Positions 43,295-51,769 of a stretch of 59,350 nucleotides of DNA are shown in pieces; the stretch's first letter is position 1; every line of letters starts with the position of its first letter. Below the pieces are notes generated by a model that was given only the letters and a program-made list of their open reading frames with translations, had not been told where the DNA came from and did no database searches. This DNA is from an uncultured Acidimicrobiales bacterium (GTDB lineage Bacteria; Actinomycetota; Acidimicrobiia; Acidimicrobiales; SZUA-35). Position numbers and translations under genes: made by a program. The stretch lies in NCBI GenBank assembly GCA_937997485.1, contig CALKTH010000040.1, positions 1-59,350 on the forward strand. Direction: 5' to 3'.

Positions 43295-45379
43295 TCAGCT
43301 GGGGTGCATCAGGCGATCACGGAGGAAGGTGAAAATGAGTGCCTGCATGGTCGCTTGCTGGCCAGCGTCGGCGGCGCCGCCATGCCCACCTTCAACGTTC
43401 TCCCAGTAGGTCACGTCCTTGCCAGCAGCCTCGAGACGGGCGGCCATCTTGCGGGCGTGACCGGGGTGCACTCGATCATCCCGGGTCGAGGTCGTGAGCA
43501 GAATCGGCGGATAGTCAGCCGACTCATCGAGGCGATCTGCCGTCACCTGGTGGTAAGGCGAGTAGCCCTCGAGATAGGCCCAGTCCTCGGCATTGTCCGG
43601 GTCCCCGTACTCCGCCATCCACGAGGCGCCGGCCAGCAGCAGGTGGTAGCGCTGCATGTCGAGCAGCGGCACCTGGCACACAACGGCGCCGAAGAGCTCA
43701 GGGCTGCGGACGTACATGTTCCCCACGAGCAGCCCGCCGTTGCTTCCACCCGACACTCCAAGATGAGCGGGCGAGGTGAGGCCTCGATCGATGAGTGCCT
43801 GAGCCACCGCCTCGAGATCCTCGTACACACGAGGACGCTTCTCACGAAGGCCGGCCCGATGCCATGCAGGTCCGTACTCGCCGCCGCCTCGAATGTTTGC
43901 CAGCACGTACACGCCGCCCTCGGCCAGCCACGCCTGACCAATCACGCCGGAGTAGCCCGCCACGCGCGGAACCTCGAACCCTCCATAGGCCGTGAGCAAC
44001 GTGGGCCGGGAACCGTCGGTGGCAGCAAGCCCCTCGGTGGTTCCCACCACGAAGTACGGAATGCGAGTGCCGTCCGCGCTCGCGGCGAAGTGCTGTTCGA
44101 TGCGCACGTCGCTGGCATCGAAGCGAGCGGGAGCGCTGCGCAAGAGTTCGGCCGGAGCGTCGCTGGCCAGATCAAGTAGCGAGAGACTCTCGGGCGTCAC
44201 GAAGTCAGTGCCGGTCACCCACACCTCGTCGTGGTCAGATCCATCAACGGCGCTGGCGGACAACGTCCACGCCTCCGGGGCCCCGGCCAGCGGGTCAACA
44301 GACCAATCGCCCGCCCCATTCTTTGGTGGCGTGGCCACAAACAGCTGGTTGCGCACGTCATCCATGATGTTCAACACGAGATGGTTGCGCGTGGAGGAAA
44401 CGCCGGCCAGCGCCCGGGTTGCCGTTGGCTCGAAGAGCGACGAGATCGAGGCGGTTCCGTGGAGGAACGCCAGCAGATCGGCCACAAGCAGTGAGCCCGA
44501 GGAGTGCACCACACCATCTCGCTCGAAGTCCGAGCGAGGAGTGATGAACAACCAACGCTCGTGTGTCCACACCTCGGCATCGAGTGGCACATCGATCTCA
44601 ACGGGCTCAACGCCGGCCTCGCCATTCGGCACGATCCAGTTGCGGCTGGTGAAGAAGTCGGGCGCTCGCTGGAACATGTGGTGCTCGTAGCCCGGCACCG
44701 TCGACACCGACACGCCAGCCAGGACGTCTCCTTCGTCACCCTCGAAGACGATCTCGGCGTCAGTGATGGGTGTGCCGCGCTGCCACCTCCGAACGGTTCG
44801 CGGGTAGCCCGACATGGTGAGGCTGCCCTCGCCGAAGTCGTTGGTGACGAAGACGGTGTCATCGTCGATCCAGGTCAAGCCACCCTTGGCCAGCGGTCGA
44901 ACGAAGCCCTCTTCTTCTTCGGGAATGAAACGCTTGTCGACGAGGTCGAACTCTCTCGTCACGGTGGCGTCGGAGCCTCCAGGCGAGAGGGAGATCAGGG
45001 CTCGTCGTCGGTCAGAACGACGCGTGGAAGAGCCAGCGAACACCCACGACTCACCCTCGGCTTCGCCCAGTGCATCGACGTCGAGGATCGTTTCCCACAC
45101 TTCTTCGCCGGTCCGATACGCCTCCCAGGTGGTGCGGCGGAGCAGACCCCGGGGGTTGCTGGCATCGGTCCAGAAGTTATGCACGAGGTCGCCGTGGCGA
45201 GAGGGGAAAGCGATCCGATCGTCGGCGTTGAGAAGCGAGAGGGTGTCAGCCCGCACCTTCTCGAAGTCGTCGCGGCCGAAGAGCGATGCCTCCGTGGCGG
45301 CGTTTCGCTCACGGATCCAGGCCAAGGCCTCGTCGCCCAACACATCTTCCAGCCACAGGTTCTCGTCAGTTGTACTCAC
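43295..45379 (-). CDS. Prolyl oligopeptidase family serine peptidase (S9)
   Basis: The 694-residue peptidase has an N-terminal beta-propeller (about 70-410) and a C-terminal alpha/beta hydrolase domain. The catalytic Ser is in GVSGGSNGGLLVG, the Asp in TSTRDDRVHPGHARKMAA and the His in EGGHGGAADAG. It cleaves peptides up to about 30 residues, usually after Pro; no signal peptide is seen, so it is probably cytoplasmic. GTG 45379 lies 8 nt after TACCGT (minus strand, 45393-45388); the longer reading to 45400 would include the promoter. Confidence 0.9.
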   Translation of the reverse strand: MSTTDENLWLEDVLGDEALAWIRERNAATEASLFGRDDFEKVRADTLSLLNADDRIAFPSRHGDLVHNFWTDASNPRGLLRRTTWEAYRTGEEVWETILDVDALGEAEGESWVFAGSSTRRSDRRRALISLSPGGSDATVTREFDLVDKRFIPEEEEGFVRPLAKGGLTWIDDDTVFVTNDFGEGSLTMSGYPRTVRRWQRGTPITDAEIVFEGDEGDVLAGVSVSTVPGYEHHMFQRAPDFFTSRNWIVPNGEAGVEPVEIDVPLDAEVWTHERWLFITPRSDFERDGVVHSSGSLLVADLLAFLHGTASISSLFEPTATRALAGVSSTRNHLVLNIMDDVRNQLFVATPPKNGAGDWSVDPLAGAPEAWTLSASAVDGSDHDEVWVTGTDFVTPESLSLLDLASDAPAELLRSAPARFDASDVRIEQHFAASADGTRIPYFVVGTTEGLAATDGSRPTLLTAYGGFEVPRVAGYSGVIGQAWLAEGGVYVLANIRGGGEYGPAWHRAGLREKRPRVYEDLEAVAQALIDRGLTSPAHLGVSGGSNGGLLVGNMYVRSPELFGAVVCQVPLLDMQRYHLLLAGASWMAEYGDPDNAEDWAYLEGYSPYHQVTADRLDESADYPPILLTTSTRDDRVHPGHARKMAARLEAAGKDVTYWENVEGGHGGAADAGQQATMQALIFTFLRDRLMHPS

Positions 45380-45448
45380 ACGTGCAGACGGTACCGCCAC
45401 CCGCTCGATGACGAGAGACGCCGCCCGCGGCCTGCGCAGCAGACAGCC

Positions 45449-46177
45449 TTAGCGAAGGTCGCTGACGTCTCCGACCGTGCCGTTGGCCCACGACGTTGAT
45501 TGCGAGACCGTCCAGATCTCGGCCCCAACCTCGGCTGGATCGGCGAGGTGGCCCTCGTCATGCAGGTCACGAAAGCGTTCAACGTTGGGGAAGCCCATCG
45601 CATCGCTGGCCCGAATCTCGGCCTGCATCTCGGTGGCGACGACGCCGGGGCTGATGGCCAGGGCACGGACCAGGTCGTCTCGCGACTCCTGCTCGGCCGC
45701 CACCGCTCGCACCCACATGTCGACTGCCGCCTTGGAGGCGCAATAGCTCGTCCATCCGGGGTACGGCTTCTTGCCTGCGCCCGAAGAGAGCTGCACGAGC
45801 ACCGTCGGCAGGTTTGCTCGGTGCGCTGTGCGAATGACGGCGTCGCCGATGACCTGAGGTGCGGCGCTGTTCAGCAGCACGTTCGTTGCATAGCCAGAAG
45901 GATCCACCTCGCCCGCAAACCCGATAGGGGTGAGGGTGGCTGCGTTGTGCACAACAGTCAGGCTCGATGGCGCCAGCGTGTCGACGAGTCCGTCGAGCCA
46001 CTCGGCGAACTGCGGCCAGACGGCCGGCTCGCTCAGGTCGGCAGTCAACTGGTGCTCGGCGTCGGACGACGACCGATTACAGGCGGCAACGGTGGCACCG
46101 TCAGCAGCGGCCGCGGCGGCGATGCCGGCGCCGATTCCTCGGGAGGCTCCGGTGATGACGGCGAGAGGGGTGCTCAT
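45449..46177 (-). CDS. Short-chain dehydrogenase/reductase
   Basis: The 242-residue SDR has the NAD(P) motif VITGASRGIGAGIA and the N-A-A motif VVHNAATLT. The catalytic Ser lies in VQLSSGAGKKPYPG and Tyr/Lys in SYCASKAAVDMWV. An Arg/Asn after strand 2 (ACNRSSSD) suggests NADPH. The substrate is unknown; the fungal sepiapterin-reductase-like branch is possible. ATG 46177 lies 8 nt after TAGAGT (minus strand, 46191-46186). Confidence 0.87.
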   Translation of the reverse strand: MSTPLAVITGASRGIGAGIAAAAAADGATVAACNRSSSDAEHQLTADLSEPAVWPQFAEWLDGLVDTLAPSSLTVVHNAATLTPIGFAGEVDPSGYATNVLLNSAAPQVIGDAVIRTAHRANLPTVLVQLSSGAGKKPYPGWTSYCASKAAVDMWVRAVAAEQESRDDLVRALAISPGVVATEMQAEIRASDAMGFPNVERFRDLHDEGHLADPAEVGAEIWTVSQSTSWANGTVGDVSDLR

Positions 46178-46226
46178 AGCGAGCGACTCTATTGGCGTTG
46201 ACCTCACCGATCGAGTGGCTACACCT

Positions 46227-46277
46227 CGTTCTGTGCGCGTTCAACGTGGCTGGGGCCCCGATTTCGCGCACAGAACG
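46227..46277 (-). terminator. Strong hairpin after the UGA-containing AhpD-like gene
   Basis: CGTTCTGTGCGCG (46227-46239) and CGCGCACAGAACG (46265-46277) are perfect 13-bp arms with a 25-nt loop that contains GGGGCCCC. It starts 16 bases past the stop of the minus-strand gene. Confidence 0.6.
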
Positions 46278-46292
46278 GGTGCCTCGCTCAGC

Positions 46293-46880
46293 TCAGTCGT
46301 CGGTGATCCAGGATTCGTCGGGCACGCCGAGGCCATCGGCGATTCGATTCACATAGGCGTAGTACGAGGTGACCTCAACGATGTCCAAGATGTCCCGATC
46401 CGAAAAGCCCACATCCCGCAAGGCTTCGACGTCCCCACGCACCATCTCGCCCGGCGTGAAGGTCAGCTTCACGCAGTAGGTGAGCATCGCGACTCGGGCC
46501 GGTGAGAGGGGAGCAGTGCGCCAGTCTGCTTCGACCTGTGCGAGCAGCTCATCGTTCTTGAGGAGTCGACGCAGACCGCGCCGGTGATGCACCACTCAAT
46601 AGTGGCAGTCGTTCTCGAGGCTGACGACGAGGGCGATGAGCTCCCGCTCTACCTTGCGCAAGGTCGCCGTGCCCGCCATCGCTGAGCCGTAGAGGCCATT
46701 GTGAGCGGCAAGACCACGAGGGTTCAGCGAATGGATCGCCATGATGTGGTCGACCTTGCCGTAGGTCCCGTCGACGACTTGGTCGTACATTTCGGCCAGC
46801 GGCTGCTCGGGGTCGGCCGTCCATTCCTCATCGGGCACGATCTCGATCCACGCCCGGTCCACCGCATCCTCGTTCTGCAT
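46293..46880 (-). CDS. AhpD-like peroxidase-related protein, probable selenoprotein (in-frame UGA)
   Basis: Read through a single UGA (46598-46596), the frame gives a 195-residue protein of the carboxymuconolactone decarboxylase/AhpD 'peroxidase-related' type: TLRKVERELIALVVSLENDC before it, VVHHRRGLRRLLKNDELL after it, then AMLTYCVKLTFTPGEM and GFSDRDILDIVEV. The UGA is codon 95 in C92-H-Y-U95-V-V-H-H99, exactly where homologues have the second, nucleophilic Cys of CxxCxxxH. A SECIS-like hairpin follows. It would reduce peroxides with a selenol. ATG 46880 was chosen; earlier codons overlap the divergent J-domain gene. If UGA is a stop, this is two useless fragments. Confidence 0.78.
46567..46598 (-). 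promoter_or_regulatory. SECIS-like element after the in-frame UGA
   Basis: On the mRNA (minus strand), 18 nt separate the UGA from a GGUCU loop (46577-46573) closed by CGGCGC (46583-46578) and GCGUCG (46572-46567), six pairs including one G-U. Loop sequence and distance equal those of the E. coli fdhF SECIS. Confidence 0.7.
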
Positions 46881-46938
46881 GCGGGCATCTTCCCACCAAC
46901 CTTCACCATGGGCGAGCGTCGGGCGTAGCGTTCCTTCG

Positions 46939-47334
46939 GTGTCCTCAGTGAGCAGCAAACGGCAGTGCGCCGACTGTGTTGAAGCGGCCGAGGTGCTTGG
47001 CGTCGCTATCGACGCCAACGATGTTGAGATCGACCTCGCATGGCGACAGAAGATGGCGACGCATCATCCAGACCTGGGCGGTACGCACGAGATGGCCATT
47101 GTCCTGGACCAGGCGCACCGTCACCTTGTCGAACACATCGATGTTGATCACTTCGATGCCTCCCTCATGGACCAGGGGATTCGGCCCCCGCAGGCCGACC
47201 GTGTTCCCCTCGATGATGACCAACCAGAGCCAGTGCCAAGCTTGATCGGGACGATCGGCTTCTTCGTTTTGCTGCCTGCGGTGGTCTTCGCCGGTTTCAT
47301 GGGCGCCGTCATGGCATTCGCTCTGTCGAGATGA
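46939..47334 (+). CDS. J-domain membrane protein
   Basis: The 131-residue product has a J-domain-like N-terminal part: EAAEVLGVAIDANDVEIDLA, WRQKMATHHPDLGG with the HPD motif, then a helix MAIVLDQAHRHLVEH. An acidic Pro-rich linker and a C-terminal membrane helix (LIGTIGFFVLLPAVVFAGFM) follow. It may recruit DnaK to the membrane. GTG 46939 lies 7 nt after TAGCGT (46926-46931); GTG 46948 is an alternative. It is divergent from the AhpD-like gene with 58 bases between the starts. Confidence 0.72.
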   Translation: MSSVSSKRQCADCVEAAEVLGVAIDANDVEIDLAWRQKMATHHPDLGGTHEMAIVLDQAHRHLVEHIDVDHFDASLMDQGIRPPQADRVPLDDDQPEPVPSLIGTIGFFVLLPAVVFAGFMGAVMAFALSR

Positions 47335-47352
47335 GCACCGGCCTTTCGAGCA

Positions 47353-48471
47353 CTACACCGGATGGTGGAGGGCAGCCTCGGTGTAGGGGTCGAAGAGGTG
47401 GAACCGTGCCGGGTCGATACGAAGACCGACCGCATCCCGGAGCTTGGGTGGGAAGCCCGAGGTCACGACGACAATCTCAGTCGTCGGGCCCGTCGGGCGG
47501 TCGAGCGCCACGGTTACGACGTTGCTCGAGCCCCGAGGTTCGAACGAGGCGACGGTGCCACGGACATGGCGGTCGTCGACGGCTCCGGCCGAGGCCATCG
47601 GAATGTCTTCTGGTCGGAGGCCGACCACCACGTCGTTGCCGACGAATCGTTGGGTCACCGGGGCGTGGAGCGGAAATGAAGTGCCTCCAAGGCCGAACGT
47701 TCGGATCGCGCCCTCGTCTCGCACCGGCCCGCGGAGAAGATTCATCGCAGGTTCGCCAAGGAAGCGAGCCACCGTCGCGTTGATGGGTCGCTCATAGAGA
47801 TCCATCGGCGGCCCGACCTGCTGGAGGCGGCCTCGCTCGAGCACGGCCACCCGGTCAGCCAGGGTCATGGCATCGGCCTGATCGGCGGTGACGAGCAGCG
47901 TGGTCAGGCCGTACTCGCGCTGGACGCGGGAAAGGTCCCCGCGAAGCTTGTTGCGCAGATCGCGATCGATCCGGGCCAATGGTTCGTCCAGTAACAGCAG
48001 CTTTGGTCGGGCGATCAACGCTCGAGCCAACTGCACCGCCTGCGTCTCGCCGCCAGAGAGCTGGCCTTTCGACCGACGAAGCAAGTGGCCAATCGTGAAT
48101 TGGTCGGCCTCGGCCTGCACTCGCGCCTCCACGTCTGCCGGGTTCTCGGCAGCGAACTCCAACGGCAGTGAAATGTTCCGTTTCACCGATCGATGGCGGA
48201 CGAGGGCGTTGAGCTGGGTCACCATGCCGAGGTTCCGCTCGTGGGTTTCGAGTCGATTCACGTTGATGCCATCCAGGATCACGTTTCCGTGATCCTGCTT
48301 CTCGAAGCCTGCCGCTATCCGGAGGGCCGTGGACTTGCCGCAACCGGACTCACCAACGAGGGCCAGAAACTCGCCAGACTCGATGTCGAGCGTGAGGCCC
48401 ATCAATGCCTCGACGACACCGTCTTCCGTCTCGAAGCTCTTCGAGATATGTTCGAAGCGAACCGCTGACAT
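47353..48471 (-). CDS. ABC transporter ATP-binding protein, MalK/PotA-like (orphan)
   Basis: The 372-residue ATPase has Walker A GESGCGKSTALR, signature QLSGGETQAVQLARAL, Walker B KLLLLDEPLARID and a C-terminal TOBE-like regulatory domain (about 240-372, VGLRPEDIPMA). This is the layout of importers for sugars, polyamines or iron. The switch His is replaced (LVTADQADAM, where HDQ is expected), which may weaken hydrolysis. No permease or binding protein is encoded nearby, so its partners lie elsewhere or it has another job. Confidence 0.84.
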   Translation of the reverse strand: MSAVRFEHISKSFETEDGVVEALMGLTLDIESGEFLALVGESGCGKSTALRIAAGFEKQDHGNVILDGINVNRLETHERNLGMVTQLNALVRHRSVKRNISLPLEFAAENPADVEARVQAEADQFTIGHLLRRSKGQLSGGETQAVQLARALIARPKLLLLDEPLARIDRDLRNKLRGDLSRVQREYGLTTLLVTADQADAMTLADRVAVLERGRLQQVGPPMDLYERPINATVARFLGEPAMNLLRGPVRDEGAIRTFGLGGTSFPLHAPVTQRFVGNDVVVGLRPEDIPMASAGAVDDRHVRGTVASFEPRGSSNVVTVALDRPTGPTTEIVVVTSGFPPKLRDAVGLRIDPARFHLFDPYTEAALHHPV

Positions 48472-48529
48472 CCGACCATCTTGGCAAAGGTCGTTCCGGA
48501 GAGCGCATCGAGGTGCTCAACCTGGTGCT

Positions 48530-48775
48530 TCAACTGGCGTCGATCGAGCTGATCGGTACCAGCTCGCCGCAGGCACAGCGGTAGCAGCCGGGACGGTCGA
48601 GATCGATGTGATCGTCGGCGAAGTGAACGACTTCATCCAGGGTCTCGCAGAGCAATGAGATGCGAGCGTTGGACTGCTCGCTTGGCTCGGGGTGGAGGGC
48701 GAGGCGGAGCTTTCGCATCCGACGCCTCGCAGCGAACAAGGCTCGCCGGCGCGTGTCTTTCTCCCGAAGCGACAT
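48530..48775 (-). CDS. Small Arg-rich hypothetical protein
   Basis: The 81-residue product has a basic helical N-terminus (RRRALFAARRRMRKLRLAL) and a Cys knuckle near the end (PGCYRCACGELVPI) that resembles half a zinc finger. I recognise no family. I chose ATG 48775 because AAGGA lies 7 nt upstream; an in-frame ATG at 48871 is possible. Confidence 0.5.
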   Translation of the reverse strand: MSLREKDTRRRALFAARRRMRKLRLALHPEPSEQSNARISLLCETLDEVVHFADDHIDLDRPGCYRCACGELVPISSIDAS

Positions 48776-48980
48776 GCTCGGTCCTTGTGGGATGTCGTCT
48801 GCCGCTTTCCATGCGATCAACAGATCTTGGAATGCGGCCTCAGCCAAGAAGTGCAAACCCATGGCTTGCATCTCAACATGCAGGCGTCGAAAGCGCCAGG
48901 AGGTTCTGGACGGCCCGGGTCTGTTCGTCGTTGCTGTTGTTGTGTGGCGGATCGGCGAGCACCTCCGGCATGCTGGGGAC

Positions 48981-49985
48981 GTGCCGACTTCTCACCAGCT
49001 CCCGCTTTCGATTCTCGATCTGGCGATTATTGGTGCCAACGAAACCGCGGCCGACGCGTTCGCCGCCAGTGTCGCCATCGCACGAACGGCTGAAGCCTGT
49101 GGCTACGAGCGCATCTGGTACGCCGAGCACCACAACATGGCCTCGATCGCCTCGTCGGCAACCAGCGTGCTCATCGCTCACGTCGCTGCACACACCTCCA
49201 CGATCCGCCTCGGTGCGGGCGGTGTCATGCTGCCCAACCACTCACCGCTGACGATCGCTGAACAGTTCGGAACGCTGGCAACACTGCACCCGGGCCGCAT
49301 CGACCTCGGGCTCGGGCGGGCACCGGGCAGCGATCAAACCACGGCGAGAGCCATGCGCCGAGACGTTCGTGCCTCCGATCAGTTCCCTCAAGATGTGCGT
49401 GAGCTCCAAGCTTTTCTCGGCGACACCTCGGCAGTTCCGGGCGTCGTCGCAGTGCCAGGAGCCGGCACGCACGTGCCGCTCTACATCTTGGGCAGTTCGC
49501 TCTTCGGCGCCCAACTCGCTGCCGCGTTCGGGCTGCCCTACGCATTTGCCTCACACTTCGCCCCGGTTCACCTGCTCGACGCAGTCGCCACCTATCGAGC
49601 CGAGTTCCAACCCTCAGACCAGCTCGCCGAGCCTTGGGTGATGGCCGGAGTGAACGTGATCGCAGCCGAGACCGCGGAGGATGCGGAGCGTCAACGATTG
49701 GCCGTCAGCCGGCGTCGGATCGGCCGTTTCGTGACCCCACCCGGTGATCTCACCGATGAGGAAGCAGACTCGCTTCTCGCCTCGCCGCAGGGTCAGCAGA
49801 TCGCGCAGATGATGCACTACACGGCGGCGGGTACCCCCGATGCTGTCGCTCGCTATCTGCGCGACTTCGCTGACGAGGCGGGCGTCGACGAGCTGATGAC
49901 GGTGCATCCATCACCCACGATCGCCGAACGCTTGCGCTCCATCGATCTGCTGGCTGGTGCGATGATGCCGGTCGCCGCCGCCTGA
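48981..49985 (+). CDS. LLM-class flavin-dependent oxidoreductase (MsnO8-like)
   Basis: The 334-residue luciferase-like monooxygenase begins LPLSILDLAIIGANETAADA and has YERIWYAEHHNMASIASSAT, RLGAGGVMLPNHSPLTIAEQ and GRIDLGLGRAPGSDQ, the pattern of the MsnO8 subgroup. It would use reduced FMN and O2 (or F420) on an unknown substrate. GTG 48981 is preferred to any start inside the preceding ~320 bases, which match no protein and overlap the divergent gene. Confidence 0.88.
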   Translation: MPTSHQLPLSILDLAIIGANETAADAFAASVAIARTAEACGYERIWYAEHHNMASIASSATSVLIAHVAAHTSTIRLGAGGVMLPNHSPLTIAEQFGTLATLHPGRIDLGLGRAPGSDQTTARAMRRDVRASDQFPQDVRELQAFLGDTSAVPGVVAVPGAGTHVPLYILGSSLFGAQLAAAFGLPYAFASHFAPVHLLDAVATYRAEFQPSDQLAEPWVMAGVNVIAAETAEDAERQRLAVSRRRIGRFVTPPGDLTDEEADSLLASPQGQQIAQMMHYTAAGTPDAVARYLRDFADEAGVDELMTVHPSPTIAERLRSIDLLAGAMMPVAAA

Positions 49986-49989
49986 TCAC

Positions 49990-51639
49990 TCAGGGGAAGC
50001 TGATGAGGCTCGAGCGGTAGTCGTCGGGAGCGACGAAGCCGAGCAGGTTGAGCACGGTGGCGGCCACGTTGCTGAGGCCGGCGTCGGCACCGGTCGCCAT
50101 CGAGTATTCACCGTCGTAGTTCGGGTCGTGAATCGAGAACGGCACGGGGCTCAGCGTGTGGGAAGTCTTCGGCGAGCGGACGCCGTCCTTCTCCGTGTAC
50201 ATCACGTCGGCGTTGCCGTGATCGGCGGTGTAGACGAGCACGCCGTCAAGCTCGTCGATCACCTCGATGAGCCGCCCCATGCAGTCGTCGAGGATCTGCA
50301 TCGCTTCGATCGTTGCCCCGAGATCGCCGGTGTGGCCGACCATGTCGCCGTTCGGGAAGTTCAGCCGCCCAAAGCGGTACTCGCCCGAGCGAAGCATGGC
50401 GATGGTCTCGTCCGTGATCTCCTTGAGCTTCATTCCGGGCGTGGTGTTGAACTCCACGTTGTCGGAGGGAATCTCGATGTAGGTCTCGAGCGACTCATCG
50501 ATGTAGCCGCTCCGGTTGCCGTTCCAGAAGTACGTGACGTGTCCGAACTTCTGCGTCTCGGAGATGGCGAAGCTCTTCACGCCCTCGGCGCAGAGGAACT
50601 CGCCCATGGTGCGGTCGATGGTCGGGGGCTCAACGAGGTACGTCTTCGGGATGAACGCATCGCCGTCGTACTGCAGCATCCCGGCGTAGCTCACCTGCGG
50701 GTGAGGCCGATGAGCGCTGCGATCGAAGACGGAGAAGTCGGCCTCCTCATAGGCGCGGGAGATTTCGATCGCCCGGTCACCTCGGAAGTTGAAGAAGACA
50801 ACAGCGTCGCCGTCGTTCATGAGGCCGACGGGCTCGCCGTCGGCACCAACCACGATGAACTCGGTCAGGTATTGATCGCCGGTGTTCTTGCCCGACGCAT
50901 CGGCCTCGGCATAAAGGGTTTCCACGGCCTCAGCAGCGGAAGCGAACGAGCGGCCAACACCGTGAGTGTGGGCCTGATAGCCGCGCTCAACCATCGCCCA
51001 GTCCGCCTCGTACCGATCCATCGTGAGGTACATACGACCGCCGCCGGAGGCGATGCGGTAGTTCCGACCCTCTCCCGCCTGGTTGATCTCGGTGAGTACG
51101 GCCTCGGTGGCTTCGATGTAGGTGAGCGCAGACCGGGCTGCCACGTCTCGCCCGTCGTGCAGGATGTGCACCGCACAGCTGGCAACGCCCTCGGAGGCGG
51201 CCTGGCGGAGCAGTTGGTAGAGGTGCTCGGTGGAGGAGTGCACGCCACCGTCGGAGTGGAGGCCAAGCAGGTGGAGGGTTCCGGTCCGACCCCGCTCGAT
51301 GGCTTCGCGCCACGCCGAGGTGGTGAAGATGGCGCCGCTGGCCAGCGACTTGTTCACGAGCTTCGCGCCCTGAGCGAAGATGCGGCCAGCGCCGAGTGCG
51401 TTATGACCGACTTCGGAGTTGCCCATGTCATCGTCGGAGGGCAGCCCCACCGCTGGGCCGTGGGCGAGGAGTTCGCCGCTCAGGATCGAGGCGCCAAGGG
51501 CGTCGAGCGTGGGGGTCGCAGCCTCGGTCACGGCGTTGCTCGGACCTTCGGGTGCGATGCCGACCCCGTCAGCAACAACGACGAGGAGCGGGCCAGGGCG
51601 ACCGGTGAAGGAGGGATGTGGGTCCAGGTGGAGCGACAT
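49990..51639 (-). CDS. gpmI: 2,3-bisphosphoglycerate-independent phosphoglycerate mutase
   Basis: The 549-residue alkaline-phosphatase-superfamily enzyme interconverts 3- and 2-phosphoglycerate in glycolysis. It shows LLVVVADGVGIAPEG, the phosphoserine site DDDMGNSEVGHNALGAGRI, LHLLGLHSDGGVHSSTEHLY, and the metal site VYTADHGNADVMY. It is a normal full-length iPGM. ATG 51639 lies 6 nt after TAGACT (minus strand, 51651-51646), a leaderless start. It converges with the flavin enzyme gene 4 bases away. Confidence 0.95.
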   Translation of the reverse strand: MSLHLDPHPSFTGRPGPLLVVVADGVGIAPEGPSNAVTEAATPTLDALGASILSGELLAHGPAVGLPSDDDMGNSEVGHNALGAGRIFAQGAKLVNKSLASGAIFTTSAWREAIERGRTGTLHLLGLHSDGGVHSSTEHLYQLLRQAASEGVASCAVHILHDGRDVAARSALTYIEATEAVLTEINQAGEGRNYRIASGGGRMYLTMDRYEADWAMVERGYQAHTHGVGRSFASAAEAVETLYAEADASGKNTGDQYLTEFIVVGADGEPVGLMNDGDAVVFFNFRGDRAIEISRAYEEADFSVFDRSAHRPHPQVSYAGMLQYDGDAFIPKTYLVEPPTIDRTMGEFLCAEGVKSFAISETQKFGHVTYFWNGNRSGYIDESLETYIEIPSDNVEFNTTPGMKLKEITDETIAMLRSGEYRFGRLNFPNGDMVGHTGDLGATIEAMQILDDCMGRLIEVIDELDGVLVYTADHGNADVMYTEKDGVRSPKTSHTLSPVPFSIHDPNYDGEYSMATGADAGLSNVAATVLNLLGFVAPDDYRSSLISFP

Positions 51640-51769
51640 CTGCGCAGTCTACGAACGCCCCCGCAAAGCGGCGGCGGGAACCAGGGCGGGCTCGCCGTCG
51701 TCTACTTCAGTTGCAGGTCACGCTCGGCCACACGCTCCAGACCAAGGTCCTTGCGCCGATGGGGAACAC

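Noticed and set aside
46293..46595. A separate 100-codon gene starting with GTG after the UGA
   Set aside because: Its sequence is exactly the missing second half of the upstream AhpD-like protein in the same frame with no gap, and no ribosome-binding site precedes the GTG; one recoded gene explains both parts.
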